Positions 1 to 7,635 of a DNA stretch of 36,925 bases are shown piece after piece. Both the position numbers and the translations under genes were made by a program. Source of the DNA: Thermomicrobiaceae bacterium (GTDB lineage: Bacteria > Chloroflexota > Chloroflexia > Thermomicrobiales > Thermomicrobiaceae). A model generated the notes under the pieces. That model searched no databases. It saw only the letters and a program-made list of their open reading frames with translations, and was not told the DNA's origin. The stretch covers positions 1 through 36,925 of the forward strand of contig JADBJL010000093.1 in assembly GCA_014874455.1 (NCBI GenBank). The letters run 5' to 3'. Numbering within the stretch: position 1 is the first letter of the stretch; each line of letters starts with the position of its first letter.

Positions 1-289
1 GGGCGGGTCGAGCGACACAGGTGGCGGCCACGGTGCGCGGCCCGCCGACGAACCACTTGGCCCAGGGTGCGGTCCACTCCAGCGCCTGCGCCCACGGGCG
101 GAACCAGTGCAGCTCCGCTGCGGCGTGCTTGGCCCAGAACCCCGCAAAGTCGCGCTCCGCCTCTTCCCAGGGGGTCCAATCCTTCACCCACGCCTTCTCG
201 CGGAACTCCGGCGGGGGTGGAAACCGCCGCTGCTCGACCAGCATCGTATCGATCGCCCCTGCTCGGACGACGTTGTCACCACTCGTCAT
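1..289 (-). CDS. acs: Acetyl-CoA synthetase, N-terminal part (runs off left edge)
   Basis: The minus strand reads open from an ATG at 289 to the window edge, giving 96 residues of an N-terminus. The translation contains 'FPPPPEFREKAWVKDW', 'EEAERDFAGFWAKHA' and 'PWAKWFVGG', which match the cap region that precedes the AMP-binding domain of acetyl-CoA synthetase (acetate + ATP + CoA to acetyl-CoA, cytosolic). A GGGAGG ribosome site lies 5-6 nt before the start. The catalytic AMP-binding and C-terminal domains lie outside the window, so propionyl-CoA synthetase or another acyl-CoA synthetase of the same family cannot be excluded. The gene is read away from a long gene-free stretch that should hold its promoter; a TAGAAT at 550-545 on the minus strand is a possible -10 but has no convincing -35. 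Confidence 0.8.
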   Translation of the reverse strand, partial: MTSGDNVVRAGAIDTMLVEQRRFPPPPEFREKAWVKDWTPWEEAERDFAGFWAKHAAAELHWFRPWAQALEWTAPWAKWFVGGPRTVAATCVARPA

Positions 290-1070
290 CGGCGCCTCCC
301 TTCACGGCTCCCCACTACCATAACCCTGACCCGCGACCACGCCACGCGCACCCGGTTCGCTCGCCTACCACGTCATCCGAGGAGCGCACACCCGTCTCGG
401 CCCAGGCCCGCGTGGCAACTGCACCGGGATGCCCGTTCTGTCAGAAGAGATATACCAGAGGTGTACACCGAAGCCACAATGCGCGAACCGCATCACCGTC
501 GCGTCGACCGTGTCAGCCCCGAGCACCGAACCAGCGTCCCTCTCATTCTAACTGATCACGCCGTGCAGAGCTCGGTCTGGGAACGACGAGCAGAGCGCGA
601 TCCACCCGGCGTGGCGTCGAAGCGTACCCCCTGCAGCACGCTGCGGCACCCGCGACGACACTGAACTGCACCTCAGCCATACACCCACCCCGCGCCATGT
701 CCTGGAGGGAGGCTCGCTCGGCTTGACGCGAGTGGCAGTTTCCCCGGGTTCGCCAGAGTCTCTGTCCAGCGCCCGACCTCTCGCCGACCACCGTGACCTT
801 TCCCGAGGAGTCTCGCCCACCCGCGGCCGTCCTTCAAGCCGTGACCTGTACGGGCCTCGGCTTCAGTGTCGTCGAACCGTGGCCGCGCCGCAAGGTGGAT
901 CGGCCGTCTTCCTCGAGAGCAGCGTCTCCTAGACGTGTCTGTGAGGCAGGAGGCACCAGCTCGCGCCCGGGTGGAACGTGCCTTTGCGCCCATCTACCTC
1001 CCGGCGGATCGCGCTCTCCTGTAGTATGCTGGCGTACAGGAAGAATCTCGGCCCTCGAAGGCAAGGAGCT
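290..1070. other. Gene-free intergenic region between divergent acs and DUF3090 genes
   Basis: About 780 bp separate two divergently read genes. Several short open frames cross it on both strands, but their translations are low-complexity Arg/Pro/Ser/Ala text typical of chance frames in GC-rich DNA, and none has a convincing ribosome site or family motif. I found no tRNA, strong terminator or repeat. A TAGTAT at 1022-1027 could be the -10 of the downstream gene, but no good -35 lies 16-18 nt before it. The length is unusual for such a compact window. Confidence 0.6.
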
Positions 1071-1598
1071 ATGCCTGCACGTCGCCATGAGTACGACCAG
1101 TTGACCGTGCTCGAGGCCGAGGCGATCGGCGAGCCGGGGCAACGCCGCTTCCGGCTGATCGCTGGCTCTGGCACCGACGTGATCTCCCTCTGGATGGAGA
1201 AGGAGCAGCTCCAGGCGCTCGGATTAGCCATAGAGCAACTGATCGAGCAGCTCCGCACGGCTGGCCTCGTCCGCAGCCGGATACCGGAGCAACTGGCTCG
1301 CCTCGGCCAGCCAGTGCCTCCGTCCGCACCGGAGTACCTGGTGAGCAAGATGGCCATCGGCTACGACGAGGAACGGCGCCAGATCGCCATCTTCGCCCAC
1401 GATATCGAGCAAGCGGAGGAGGATGACCCGGTCTTTGCGGGGCGGGCGACCCTCCCGGCGGCCAAGGCGCTCGCGCGCCAGATTGCTGCCATTGTCGCGG
1501 CCGGCCGCCCCCGGTGCCCACGCTGCGGAGCCGTCATCGGCCCCGAGGGGCACGTCTGTCCTCACGACAACGGTCACCTCCCCTGGATCGAGGGCTAA
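1071..1598 (+). CDS. DUF3090 / TIGR03847 family protein with C-terminal zinc ribbon
   Basis: This 175-residue protein matches the conserved uncharacterised DUF3090 family known from Actinobacteria and Chloroflexota. Typical features are the N-terminal 'GEPGQRRFRL' stretch (about residues 20-29), a central region predicted as mixed alpha/beta, and a C-terminal CPRC (149-152) with further Cys163 and His161/His165 that looks like a small zinc ribbon. No enzymatic function is established. The ATG at 1071 was chosen over an upstream in-frame start at 978 because an AAGGAG site precedes it by 5-6 nt and the family begins here. The gene ends 9 bp from the convergently read gamma-glutamyltransferase gene. 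In other genomes the family often sits beside a histidine-phosphatase-type gene; that partner is not seen here. Confidence 0.85.
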   Translation: MPARRHEYDQLTVLEAEAIGEPGQRRFRLIAGSGTDVISLWMEKEQLQALGLAIEQLIEQLRTAGLVRSRIPEQLARLGQPVPPSAPEYLVSKMAIGYDEERRQIAIFAHDIEQAEEDDPVFAGRATLPAAKALARQIAAIVAAGRPRCPRCGAVIGPEGHVCPHDNGHLPWIEG

Positions 1599-1607
1599 CG
1601 CCGCCTC

Positions 1608-3221
1608 TTACCAGCCGAGCGCGTACCCCTCTGCACGCGGGTCGGCTGCTCCCTCCAGCACGCCTCGCTCGGGGTCGATCCGGATCATTTGCGCATGGCC
1701 CATCAGCGAGTCCCATTGGTCGACCCACCGGACGCGGTGGCCGCGCCGCTCGAGCTTCTCAGCCTCAACGGCGTCGAAGCCGGGCTCGAGGTAGAGCGTC
1801 TCTGCCGTTTCTCCTGGTTCGAGACGGCTGAGCCAACGGGGCGCCTCAATCGCGGCCTGCGGCTCCATCCCGAAGTCGACCAGGTTCGTGACGATCTGAA
1901 TCTGGATCTGCGGCTGGCCGTGACCACCCATGCTGCCGAAGACGACCCAGGGTCGGCCATCACGCAGCAACATCGCAGGGATCAGCGTGTGCATCGGCCG
2001 CTTACCTGGAGCCAGGCAGTTGGGCGAAGACGGGTCGAGCGTGAAGGAAGCGCCCCGGTTCTGCAGGACAATTCCGGTGGTCTCGGCCACGAGACCGCTG
2101 CCGAATGACTGGAAAATACTCTGGATGAGCGAGACCACCCGCCCCTCTCGGTCGACGGCGCACAGGTACACCGTATCGTTGTCCCAGGTCACGGTGCCAG
2201 GCGCCATGGCACGCCCGGGATCGATCTGCCGTCGCAGCTCCTCGGCATACCGCTTGTCGAGCAGCCGCGCGAGCGGCACGCTGACAAAGGCCGGATCGCC
2301 GACATAGCGGTCGCGATCGGCGAAGGCCAGTTTCTTCGCTTCCACCATCAGATGGAGCAGATCGGCACTGCCCCATCCGAGGTCGGCCACGGCGTACCCC
2401 TCGACGATGTTGGCCATCTGCAAGGCAGTCACCCCCTGGGTATTGGGGGGCAGCTCCAGGAGTTCCACCCCGCGATACGTGGTCGAGATCGGTTCCACCC
2501 AGGTTGAGTGGTGCTGCGCGAGGTCGTCGAGTTCCATTACTCCGCCCGCAGCACGAACCGTCTGGACGATTGCCTCGGCGATCGGGCCACGGTAGAACGC
2601 GTCTGGGCCGTATTCCGCCAGCAAGCGTAGCGAGCGGGCCAGGTCTGGCTGCACCAGCCGCTCGCCCGGCCGGGGCGGGCGGCCATCCGGCAAGAACTGG
2701 CGGGATGCCGCTGGCTGGGAGCGCAGCAGGCCCTCCATCTCCTCGATCGCAGCGCTCAGCAGCGGGGTAACCGGAAAGCCGCGTTCGGCGTACTCGATGG
2801 CCGGCGTAAGGAGCTCTGCCAGCGGCCGGCTGCCGCAGCGCGCGAGCGCCGTTGCCCAGGCGTCCACGACTCCCGGGACCGTGACTGCCCAAGGTCCACG
2901 CTGTGGCATCGCCGAGTAACCGGCCGCTCTCAGCGCGTCAAGGCTTGCCTGCGCTGGCGCTCGGCCGCTGCCGTTCAGCGCCAGCAGTCTCTCCGCGCGC
3001 GGCTCCCAGATCAGAAAGAACGCATCGCCTCCCAGTGAACACTGGTTCGGGTACGCCACCGTGAGCACCGCATTCGCCGCCACGGCAGCGTCGACCGCAT
3101 TGCCCCCTTCTTGCAGCACCCGCAAGCCAGCGACGCTCGCCAGGTAATGCGGCGTGGCAACCAGTCCACTAGTTGCCAGAGTGGTTGGACGCCCTGTCCG
3201 CCCCATGCCGATCGCACCCAT
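1608..3221 (-). CDS. ggt: Gamma-glutamyltransferase family protein
   Basis: This 537-residue member of the Ntn-hydrolase gamma-glutamyltranspeptidase superfamily would cleave or transfer gamma-glutamyl or related acyl groups. The N-terminal 'VLQEGGNAVDAAVAAN' (large-subunit start) is typical. The likely self-processing point and nucleophile is Thr350 in 'DNDTVYL', followed by 'GIVLQNRG' and 'GKRPMHTLIP' of the small subunit. Unlike classic exported GGT, there is no signal peptide, so it is probably cytoplasmic; substrate is uncertain (glutathione, cephalosporin-type or other amides). The open frame continues upstream to 4076, but that part is antisense to the aldolase gene; the ATG at 3221 has a GGAG 8 nt upstream and begins just before the conserved sequence. 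It is divergent from the aldolase gene across 123 bp. Confidence 0.88.
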   Translation of the reverse strand: MGAIGMGRTGRPTTLATSGLVATPHYLASVAGLRVLQEGGNAVDAAVAANAVLTVAYPNQCSLGGDAFFLIWEPRAERLLALNGSGRAPAQASLDALRAAGYSAMPQRGPWAVTVPGVVDAWATALARCGSRPLAELLTPAIEYAERGFPVTPLLSAAIEEMEGLLRSQPAASRQFLPDGRPPRPGERLVQPDLARSLRLLAEYGPDAFYRGPIAEAIVQTVRAAGGVMELDDLAQHHSTWVEPISTTYRGVELLELPPNTQGVTALQMANIVEGYAVADLGWGSADLLHLMVEAKKLAFADRDRYVGDPAFVSVPLARLLDKRYAEELRRQIDPGRAMAPGTVTWDNDTVYLCAVDREGRVVSLIQSIFQSFGSGLVAETTGIVLQNRGASFTLDPSSPNCLAPGKRPMHTLIPAMLLRDGRPWVVFGSMGGHGQPQIQIQIVTNLVDFGMEPQAAIEAPRWLSRLEPGETAETLYLEPGFDAVEAEKLERRGHRVRWVDQWDSLMGHAQMIRIDPERGVLEGAADPRAEGYALGW

Positions 3222-3344
3222 CGTCCCTACTCCAGAAGAACCCGCGCTTCGGCCAACCTCTGCGCATCCTACCATCCGTAAACGTTGGACGCCTCGTGGT
3301 AGCATGAGCGAAGACATCGGAAGACCACACCAGAGGAGGCAACC

Positions 3345-4052
3345 ATGACCCAGCGCTCCCGCTTCGATTCCGGCCCGACGCACGAGATAGCCGTCCAGCT
3401 TATCGGCGCAGCCGAGCAACTCGTCGCACGGGACGTTCTCTCGCCCTCGCTCCACGGCAACCTCTCGGCGCGCGTGCCGGAGACCGGCCACGTCTTGCTC
3501 ACCGCCCACAGCTCGCTCGACCGTGTCACACTGCGCGATCTGGCTCTTCTCGACCTGCAAGGCAGGCTCGTCGAGGGCTTCCTCGACCCGGCGACGCACG
3601 AGATCGTGGAGATGCACACTGCGATCTACCGCCAGCGTCCCGAGGTCGGAGCGATCATCCACACGCACTCCCCGCACGCGACGGCCTTCGCGCTGGCCGG
3701 CCGCCCGATCGAGCCCTGCTACGAGGCGCTGGTTCGCGTGGGGGTCACAACCGCCGTCCCTGTCGCTGGCTATGCGCCTCGAGGGTCGGAGGCCAGTGTC
3801 AGCAATATCCTGGCGCAGTCGGAGAAAGGCGTTTGGGCGGTCCTGCTCGCGAACCACGGGCTGCTCGCCTTCGGTCGCGATCTGAGCCATGCCCTCCGCG
3901 TAACCATCGCGGTCGAGGAAGCTGCTCGCATTGTCCTGCTGGCGGAGGCGATCGGCGGGGCACGGCCCATTCCATCCGAGATGATCGCGCAGGCCGAGGC
4001 CCGCGCGAGCCTCTTTGCCCGGGCGGGGACGGTCTCTCCGCCACGAACCTGA
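3345..4052 (+). CDS. Class II aldolase/adducin family protein
   Basis: This 235-residue protein has the fold and metal site of the class II aldolase/epimerase family (fuculose-phosphate aldolase, ribulose-5-phosphate epimerase, decarboxylases). The zinc ligands are visible as His106-Thr-His108 in 'IIHTHSPHA' and His171 in 'LLANHGLLAF'; 'HGNLSARV' near residue 38 is the usual phosphate-binding Gly-Asn motif. It acts in the cytoplasm, probably on a sugar phosphate or short hydroxy acid, but the sequence does not identify the substrate. The start has a strong GAGGAGG site 6 nt upstream. It is read divergently from the gamma-glutamyltransferase gene and is followed 61 bp downstream by ribonuclease Z on the same strand; nothing links these three in one pathway. 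Confidence 0.87.
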   Translation: MTQRSRFDSGPTHEIAVQLIGAAEQLVARDVLSPSLHGNLSARVPETGHVLLTAHSSLDRVTLRDLALLDLQGRLVEGFLDPATHEIVEMHTAIYRQRPEVGAIIHTHSPHATAFALAGRPIEPCYEALVRVGVTTAVPVAGYAPRGSEASVSNILAQSEKGVWAVLLANHGLLAFGRDLSHALRVTIAVEEAARIVLLAEAIGGARPIPSEMIAQAEARASLFARAGTVSPPRT

Positions 4053-4113
4053 GCTAACGACGCGCGACGAGTCCACATCGGGCCGTGACGCTCATCGCTG
4101 GTGGAGATAGGCG

Positions 4114-5025
4114 ATGATCGACGTTTGCCTTCTCGGTACCGGCGGCATGATGCCACTGCCGGGTCGGTGGCTTTCCACTTTGCTCCTGCGCTGTGAAGGA
4201 CACACGGTGCTGTGCGATTGCGGCGAGGGGACCCAGATAAGCTGGCGCTACACGAACTGGGGCTTCCGCGACCTCGACACCATTGTCCTTACCCACCTCC
4301 ACGCCGACCATGTCGCTGGCCTGCCCGGCATCCTATTCTCCCTCGCCTACGCCGACCGTACCGAGCCGGTCACCATCTTCGGCCCGGCCGGCACGCGCGC
4401 CACCGTGGCCGGGCTGTGCATCGTCGTTCCGCTCCTGCCCTTCCCAGTCGAGGTGGTCGAAATCGACGGTGAGGCAGAACACCGGTTACCAGGCGAGATC
4501 GTGTTGCGCGCGCTGCCGGTGGCGCACCGCGTACCGTGCCTGGCCTACACCTTCGAGCGCCCCCGCACTCCGCGTTTCGACGTCGAGCGGGCCCGGGAAC
4601 TCGGCGTGCCGGTAGAACTCTGGAGCCGGCTCCAGCGCGGCGAGACAGTCGAGGCCGGTGGGCGTCTGGTGCGGCCCGAGGCCGTGCTCGGCCCGCCGCG
4701 GCGGGGGCTCAAGGTGGCCTTCGTGACCGATACCCGGCCGACCCCGGAGTTAGCAGGCTTCGTCCGCGACGCCGACCTCCTCGTCTGCGAGGGCATGTAC
4801 GGTGACCCGGCGGAACTACCGCGAGCGATCGAGCGAGGACACCTGCTCTTCCATGAGGCCGCGCGGCTCGCGGCCGAAGCCGGCGCCCGCCGGCTCTGGT
4901 TGACGCACTTCAGCCCGGCGCTGCAGGAACCCGAGGCCTGGCTGCCGCTGGCGCGCGAGATCTTTCCAGCGGCCGAGCTCGGCCAGCCGCACCGGACGGT
5001 GACGCTGCGCTATCGGGAGGACTAA
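4114..5025 (+). CDS. rnz: Ribonuclease Z (tRNA 3'-end processing endonuclease)
   Basis: This 303-residue metallo-beta-lactamase-fold protein matches bacterial ribonuclease Z, which cuts pre-tRNA 3' of the discriminator base to allow CCA addition. The N-terminal '[14 protein letters not shown]' is the family start. The zinc site is HLHADH with His61, His63, Asp65 and His66; Asp206 in 'VTDTRPT' and His265 in 'LTHFSP' complete it. Length matches the short RNase Z form (about 300 residues). A GGAGAT lies 6-7 nt before the ATG. Some members of this subfamily are annotated only as MBL-fold hydrolases, so substrate assignment is inferred from the family. The stop is 9 bp from the convergent small gene. 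Confidence 0.88.
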   Translation: MIDVCLLGTGGMMPLPGRWLSTLLLRCEGHTVLCDCGEGTQISWRYTNWGFRDLDTIVLTHLHADHVAGLPGILFSLAYADRTEPVTIFGPAGTRATVAGLCIVVPLLPFPVEVVEIDGEAEHRLPGEIVLRALPVAHRVPCLAYTFERPRTPRFDVERARELGVPVELWSRLQRGETVEAGGRLVRPEAVLGPPRRGLKVAFVTDTRPTPELAGFVRDADLLVCEGMYGDPAELPRAIERGHLLFHEAARLAAEAGARRLWLTHFSPALQEPEAWLPLAREIFPAAELGQPHRTVTLRYRED

Positions 5026-5034
5026 CCGGTGGCG

Positions 5035-5415
5035 TCAGTTCGCCCGGCCGGTGATCAGGCTGTGCAAGAGCGGATCGGCCCGGAACTCCTCAGCCAGCTC
5101 TTCCAGCCGCGCGATCGCCAGGCCGATCCGGATCGGCTCGCCGCGCACCTCGTACAGCAGGAACTCCACGGCGGTGAAGATCTCGTTGGGCATCGGACTA
5201 ACGTGTGGTGGCAGCAGGGCCACGATCCGGCGCAAGCGGTCGGTGAAGCGCTCGGCCAGCGCGGCGCGCTGCTCGAGCGGCAGCTCGGCTTCGAGCAGGG
5301 CATCGAGCTGGTAGATGTCGGCAATGACCGGCGTCAGCCGCTCCAGCAGCGAGAGCGCCGTTGGCGAGATGACCGCCGAGAGGAATTCTCGGTAGGTACA
5401 GGTTAGGCCGGTCAC
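5035..5415 (-). CDS. Small hypothetical protein, mostly helical
   Basis: I do not recognise this 126-residue protein. It starts with GTG at 5415 behind a GGGGAG site and translates without low-complexity bias, rich in Leu, Ala, Glu and Arg with alternating hydrophobic positions, suggesting a compact helical cytoplasmic protein. There are no membrane segments and no recognisable metal or nucleotide motif; the single Cys is near the N-terminus. It is convergent with ribonuclease Z and divergent from the cobalamin-riboswitch locus. Its reading frame has the third-position GC bias expected of a real gene. Confidence 0.6.
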   Translation of the reverse strand: MTGLTCTYREFLSAVISPTALSLLERLTPVIADIYQLDALLEAELPLEQRAALAERFTDRLRRIVALLPPHVSPMPNEIFTAVEFLLYEVRGEPIRIGLAIARLEELAEEFRADPLLHSLITGRAN

Positions 5416-5519
5416 CGCGCTCCCCTTTCGCTGGTGCCACGCGTGTGCTGATCGCTCAGCACGGCCAGTCTACCGCCACCGCGCCCTCCTGTCCAAGCGA
5501 AGGTGGTATGGAGACGCCC

Positions 5520-5548
5520 TTGACAGCGGTAGTAAGCACGGGGAAGAT
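5520..5548 (+). promoter_or_regulatory. Candidate sigma-70 promoter of the cobalamin-riboswitch locus
   Basis: A perfect TTGACA (5520-5525) is followed after 17 nt by GAAGAT (5543-5548), a weak -10. Transcription would begin about 40-50 nt before the riboswitch, which fits a regulatory leader. The -35 is strong and the -10 is the uncertain part. Confidence 0.45.
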
Positions 5549-5599
5549 AGAGCTGCTAGGGCCGTCAGGCCAGTGTGTACGTTACCATTGCCGGTCAGC

Positions 5600-5765
5600 G
5601 AGACGGCGGCGGGTGTCGGCCCTTCACCTCGTTCACGCGAGCACGAGCGTGTGTGGGTCGGCTCACACGGGGGAACGCCGGTGAAAGTCCGGGGCTGTGC
5701 CGCAACTGTGACGCCACGCCGACAGCGTGGCGAAGCCAGGTCTACCATCGCCGCCGTGTCCGACC
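5600..5765 (+). promoter_or_regulatory. Cobalamin (B12) riboswitch
   Basis: The core of the AdoCbl-type riboswitch is readable in order: GGGGAA (5670-5675), GCCGGTGAAAGTCCGG (5678-5692), CTGTGCCGCAACTGTGA (5695-5711), a hairpin CGCCACG/CGTGGCG (5712-5718 with 5726-5732), then GAAGCCAGG and TCTACC (5732-5745). GACGGCGGC (5602-5610) can pair with GCCGCCGTGTC (5750-5760) to close the outer stem P1. This architecture is specific to cobalamin riboswitches, which bind coenzyme B12 or relatives and turn off expression. A clear intrinsic terminator follows at 5829, so control is probably by premature termination. It governs the four transport-related genes downstream. Confidence 0.92.
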
Positions 5766-5828
5766 TGCCTCGAGCTAAGGGGGGAGGACGCCAGTGACGC
5801 GCTGTGCCTCAACACAGTAAACCACCGG

Positions 5829-5858
5829 CAGCCCGCCCCGCGCGGGCTGTTTCTTTTT
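5829..5858 (+). terminator. Rho-independent terminator of the B12 riboswitch
   Basis: CAGCCCGC (5829-5836) pairs with GCGGGCTG (5842-5849) across a 5-nt loop and is followed directly by a T-rich tract (TTTCTTTTT, 5850-5858). It lies about 65 nt after the riboswitch and about 190 nt before the first coding sequence, as expected for a B12-dependent transcription attenuator. A competing antiterminator could use GC-rich leader sequence, but I could not assign one. Confidence 0.85.
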
Positions 5859-5997
5859 CGTCGCCGAGCTCGAATCGAGCACAACGACGGTCGTCGCTTC
5901 CGCTGTCCCCCGGCGGTCAGCACCGACGATACCTCGGATCGACCGGAAGGTGTCCGTCGGCTGGCCGGCATCGCGGAAGCGAGGATGCGTGCCCGAT

Positions 5998-6017
5998 GGC
6001 AACCGGGAACGGTTGCC
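5998..6017 (+). repeat. Hairpin GGCAACC-N6-GGTTGCC upstream of the toroid gene
   Basis: A perfect 7-bp inverted repeat (5998-6004 with 6011-6017) with a 6-nt loop lies 12-30 nt before the first possible start of the next gene. The same two arms occur in the opposite order in a second hairpin directly after that gene (7586-7605). There is no T-tract, so it is not a normal terminator. It could protect the mRNA end or influence translation. Confidence 0.5.
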
Positions 6018-6046
6018 AGAGGACGAACGTGAAACGGAGGAGAACC

Positions 6047-7561
6047 GTGCGGCGTTTGCTGATGGCGCTCATTGTCACTCTTTCACTGGCGCTCCTACCG
6101 GCGTCGCCGGCCTCGGCCAACCTGGCCCCGGCCGTCGCCCTCGCCGATGCGCTGGAATGGCTGCGTGGCCAGCAGCGTGCCGACGGCGGCTTCGTTGGGT
6201 TCACCGGCGAGAGTGACCCTTCCACGACAGCCGACGCGGTATACGCACTTGCCGCCACGAATACCCCCATCGAGAGCGTGACGACCGAGGGAAGGAGTCC
6301 GCTCGACTTCCTGCTCGCTCACGCCCAGTCATACAGTGCGACTACGGGCGGCGCCGCCAAGCTGGCGCTGGCTGCCATCGCCGCCGGGGCAGACCCGCGG
6401 CAGTTCGGCGGTGTGGATCTGATCGCACGCGTCGAGAGCGCCTACGACGAGCAGACCGGGCTCTACGACCCGCAGCTCTTCGTCAACGCCTACGCTCTGC
6501 TGGCCCAGGCCGCAGCCGGCGCCGAGGTATCGCCGGCAGCGATCCAGGCAGTCTTGACCCGCCAGGCGCGCGACGGGAGCTGGGCTTGGAACGGCAGCAC
6601 CGAGCCTGGCTCGGGAGACAGCAACACGACAGCGATCGTCATCCAGGCGCTGATCGCCGCCGGTCTCCCACGCGATCACCAGGCGATCGCGGCTGGCTTG
6701 GACTACCTGCGCTCGACGCAGGCCGCCGATGGCTCGTTCGCCTACCAGCCATCCACCGAGCCGCTGGTCGGCGACGCCAACTCGACCGCGCTGGCCGTCC
6801 AGGCGATCCTGGCGGCCGGCAACGACCCGAACAGCTCGGACTGGCACTATGCCCTCGACGCGCTGGCCCGTTTCCAGAATCCGAGTGGCGCGCTGCGCTG
6901 GCGCGACGACGCCCCGGACGACAACTTGCTCGCCACCCTTCAGGCCATCCCGGCTCTCGCCGGGCGAGTACTGCCCGTGCTGCATTCCGATGCCGCCCCG
7001 TTCGCTCGGGCGCAGGCCAACGAGTCTCCTGGAATCCCTGATCGGTGTGCTTACGAGCCAGTCACACGCCACAACACGTGCGACGCTTTCCGTCGCTTCT
7101 GGGAATCGCACGGTGGCCTGGCCAACTTCGGCTACCCGCTGACCAGACCGTACTACGACCCGGCCCTCAACCTGGCGGTGCAGTACTTCGAGCGCGCCCG
7201 CTTCGAACTGCACCGGAGTGCGGATGGCAGCGCTGTCGTGCTGCTCGGGCGCCTCGGCGCCGAGCGCGCGGCAGGGCGAGAGTCCGAGCCGCCTTTCCAG
7301 TCAGCCGATCCGATCGGCCGCACCGACTGCCGCTATTTCCCTGAGACCGGCCATAACCTGTGTGCCGGCTTCCGCGCGTATTGGGAGGGGTTCGGCGGGC
7401 TGGCCGTGTTCGGTTACCCGATCAGCGAGGAGTTCACCGAAGACGGCATGGTCGTGCAGTACTTCGAGCGCGCCCGCTTCGAGTGGCATCCGGGCGCGTG
7501 GCCTGAGCGCTACGACGTGCTGTTGAGCCGGCTGGGCGCCGAGGTCGTCGCAGCACGGTAA
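6047..7561 (+). CDS. Secreted alpha/alpha-toroid (prenyltransferase/squalene-oxidase repeat) protein under B12 control
   Basis: This 504-residue exported protein has a signal peptide at residues 1-24 (basic start, hydrophobic core, 'SPASA' cleavage site). Residues about 30-305 hold at least four repeats of the type 'QxxDGSFxW...TA..V.AL..A' found in terpenoid-cyclase/prenyltransferase alpha/alpha barrels and in eukaryotic cobalamin-binding proteins (intrinsic factor, transcobalamin). No cyclase DxDD or prenyltransferase zinc site is evident. Residues 334-427 and 428-504 are two copies of a Cys-x-Tyr...'FGYP'...'VQYFERARFE' repeat common in Chloroflexota surface proteins. The GTG at 6047 was chosen because GGAGGAG lies 4 nt upstream; GTG 6029 is an alternative. 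B12 riboswitch control and ECF genes downstream suggest corrinoid capture outside the cell; this role is inferred. Confidence 0.8.
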   Translation: MRRLLMALIVTLSLALLPASPASANLAPAVALADALEWLRGQQRADGGFVGFTGESDPSTTADAVYALAATNTPIESVTTEGRSPLDFLLAHAQSYSATTGGAAKLALAAIAAGADPRQFGGVDLIARVESAYDEQTGLYDPQLFVNAYALLAQAAAGAEVSPAAIQAVLTRQARDGSWAWNGSTEPGSGDSNTTAIVIQALIAAGLPRDHQAIAAGLDYLRSTQAADGSFAYQPSTEPLVGDANSTALAVQAILAAGNDPNSSDWHYALDALARFQNPSGALRWRDDAPDDNLLATLQAIPALAGRVLPVLHSDAAPFARAQANESPGIPDRCAYEPVTRHNTCDAFRRFWESHGGLANFGYPLTRPYYDPALNLAVQYFERARFELHRSADGSAVVLLGRLGAERAAGRESEPPFQSADPIGRTDCRYFPETGHNLCAGFRAYWEGFGGLAVFGYPISEEFTEDGMVVQYFERARFEWHPGAWPERYDVLLSRLGAEVVAAR

Positions 7562-7585
7562 TGAGCCAGTCACACGGCGTTAGCG

Positions 7586-7605
7586 GGTTGCCGACAGTGG
7601 CAACC
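7586..7605 (+). repeat. Hairpin GGTTGCC-N6-GGCAACC after the toroid gene
   Basis: A perfect 7-bp inverted repeat (7586-7592 with 7599-7605, loop GACAGT) sits 24 nt after the toroid stop and 30 nt before the next start. It has no T-tract. It may stabilise the upstream mRNA or reduce read-through so that the secreted protein is made in excess over the transporter. Its arms match those of the hairpin at 5998-6017. Confidence 0.5.
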
Positions 7606-7635
7606 TAAGACCCGTCGAGGCACAGAGGCACAGGA

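Noticed and set aside
3222-4076. Upstream continuation of the gamma-glutamyltransferase reading frame (adds 285 residues)
   Set aside because: It is antisense to the well-supported class II aldolase gene, has no family sequence, and a good ribosome site marks the start at 3221.
6329-7213. A 294-codon open frame on the minus strand
   Set aside because: Antisense to the toroid gene; no ribosome site or family match.
6047-7561. Reading the toroid protein as a terpene cyclase or prenyltransferase
   Set aside because: It is exported, lacks visible catalytic Asp or zinc motifs, and lies behind a B12 riboswitch next to transporter genes.
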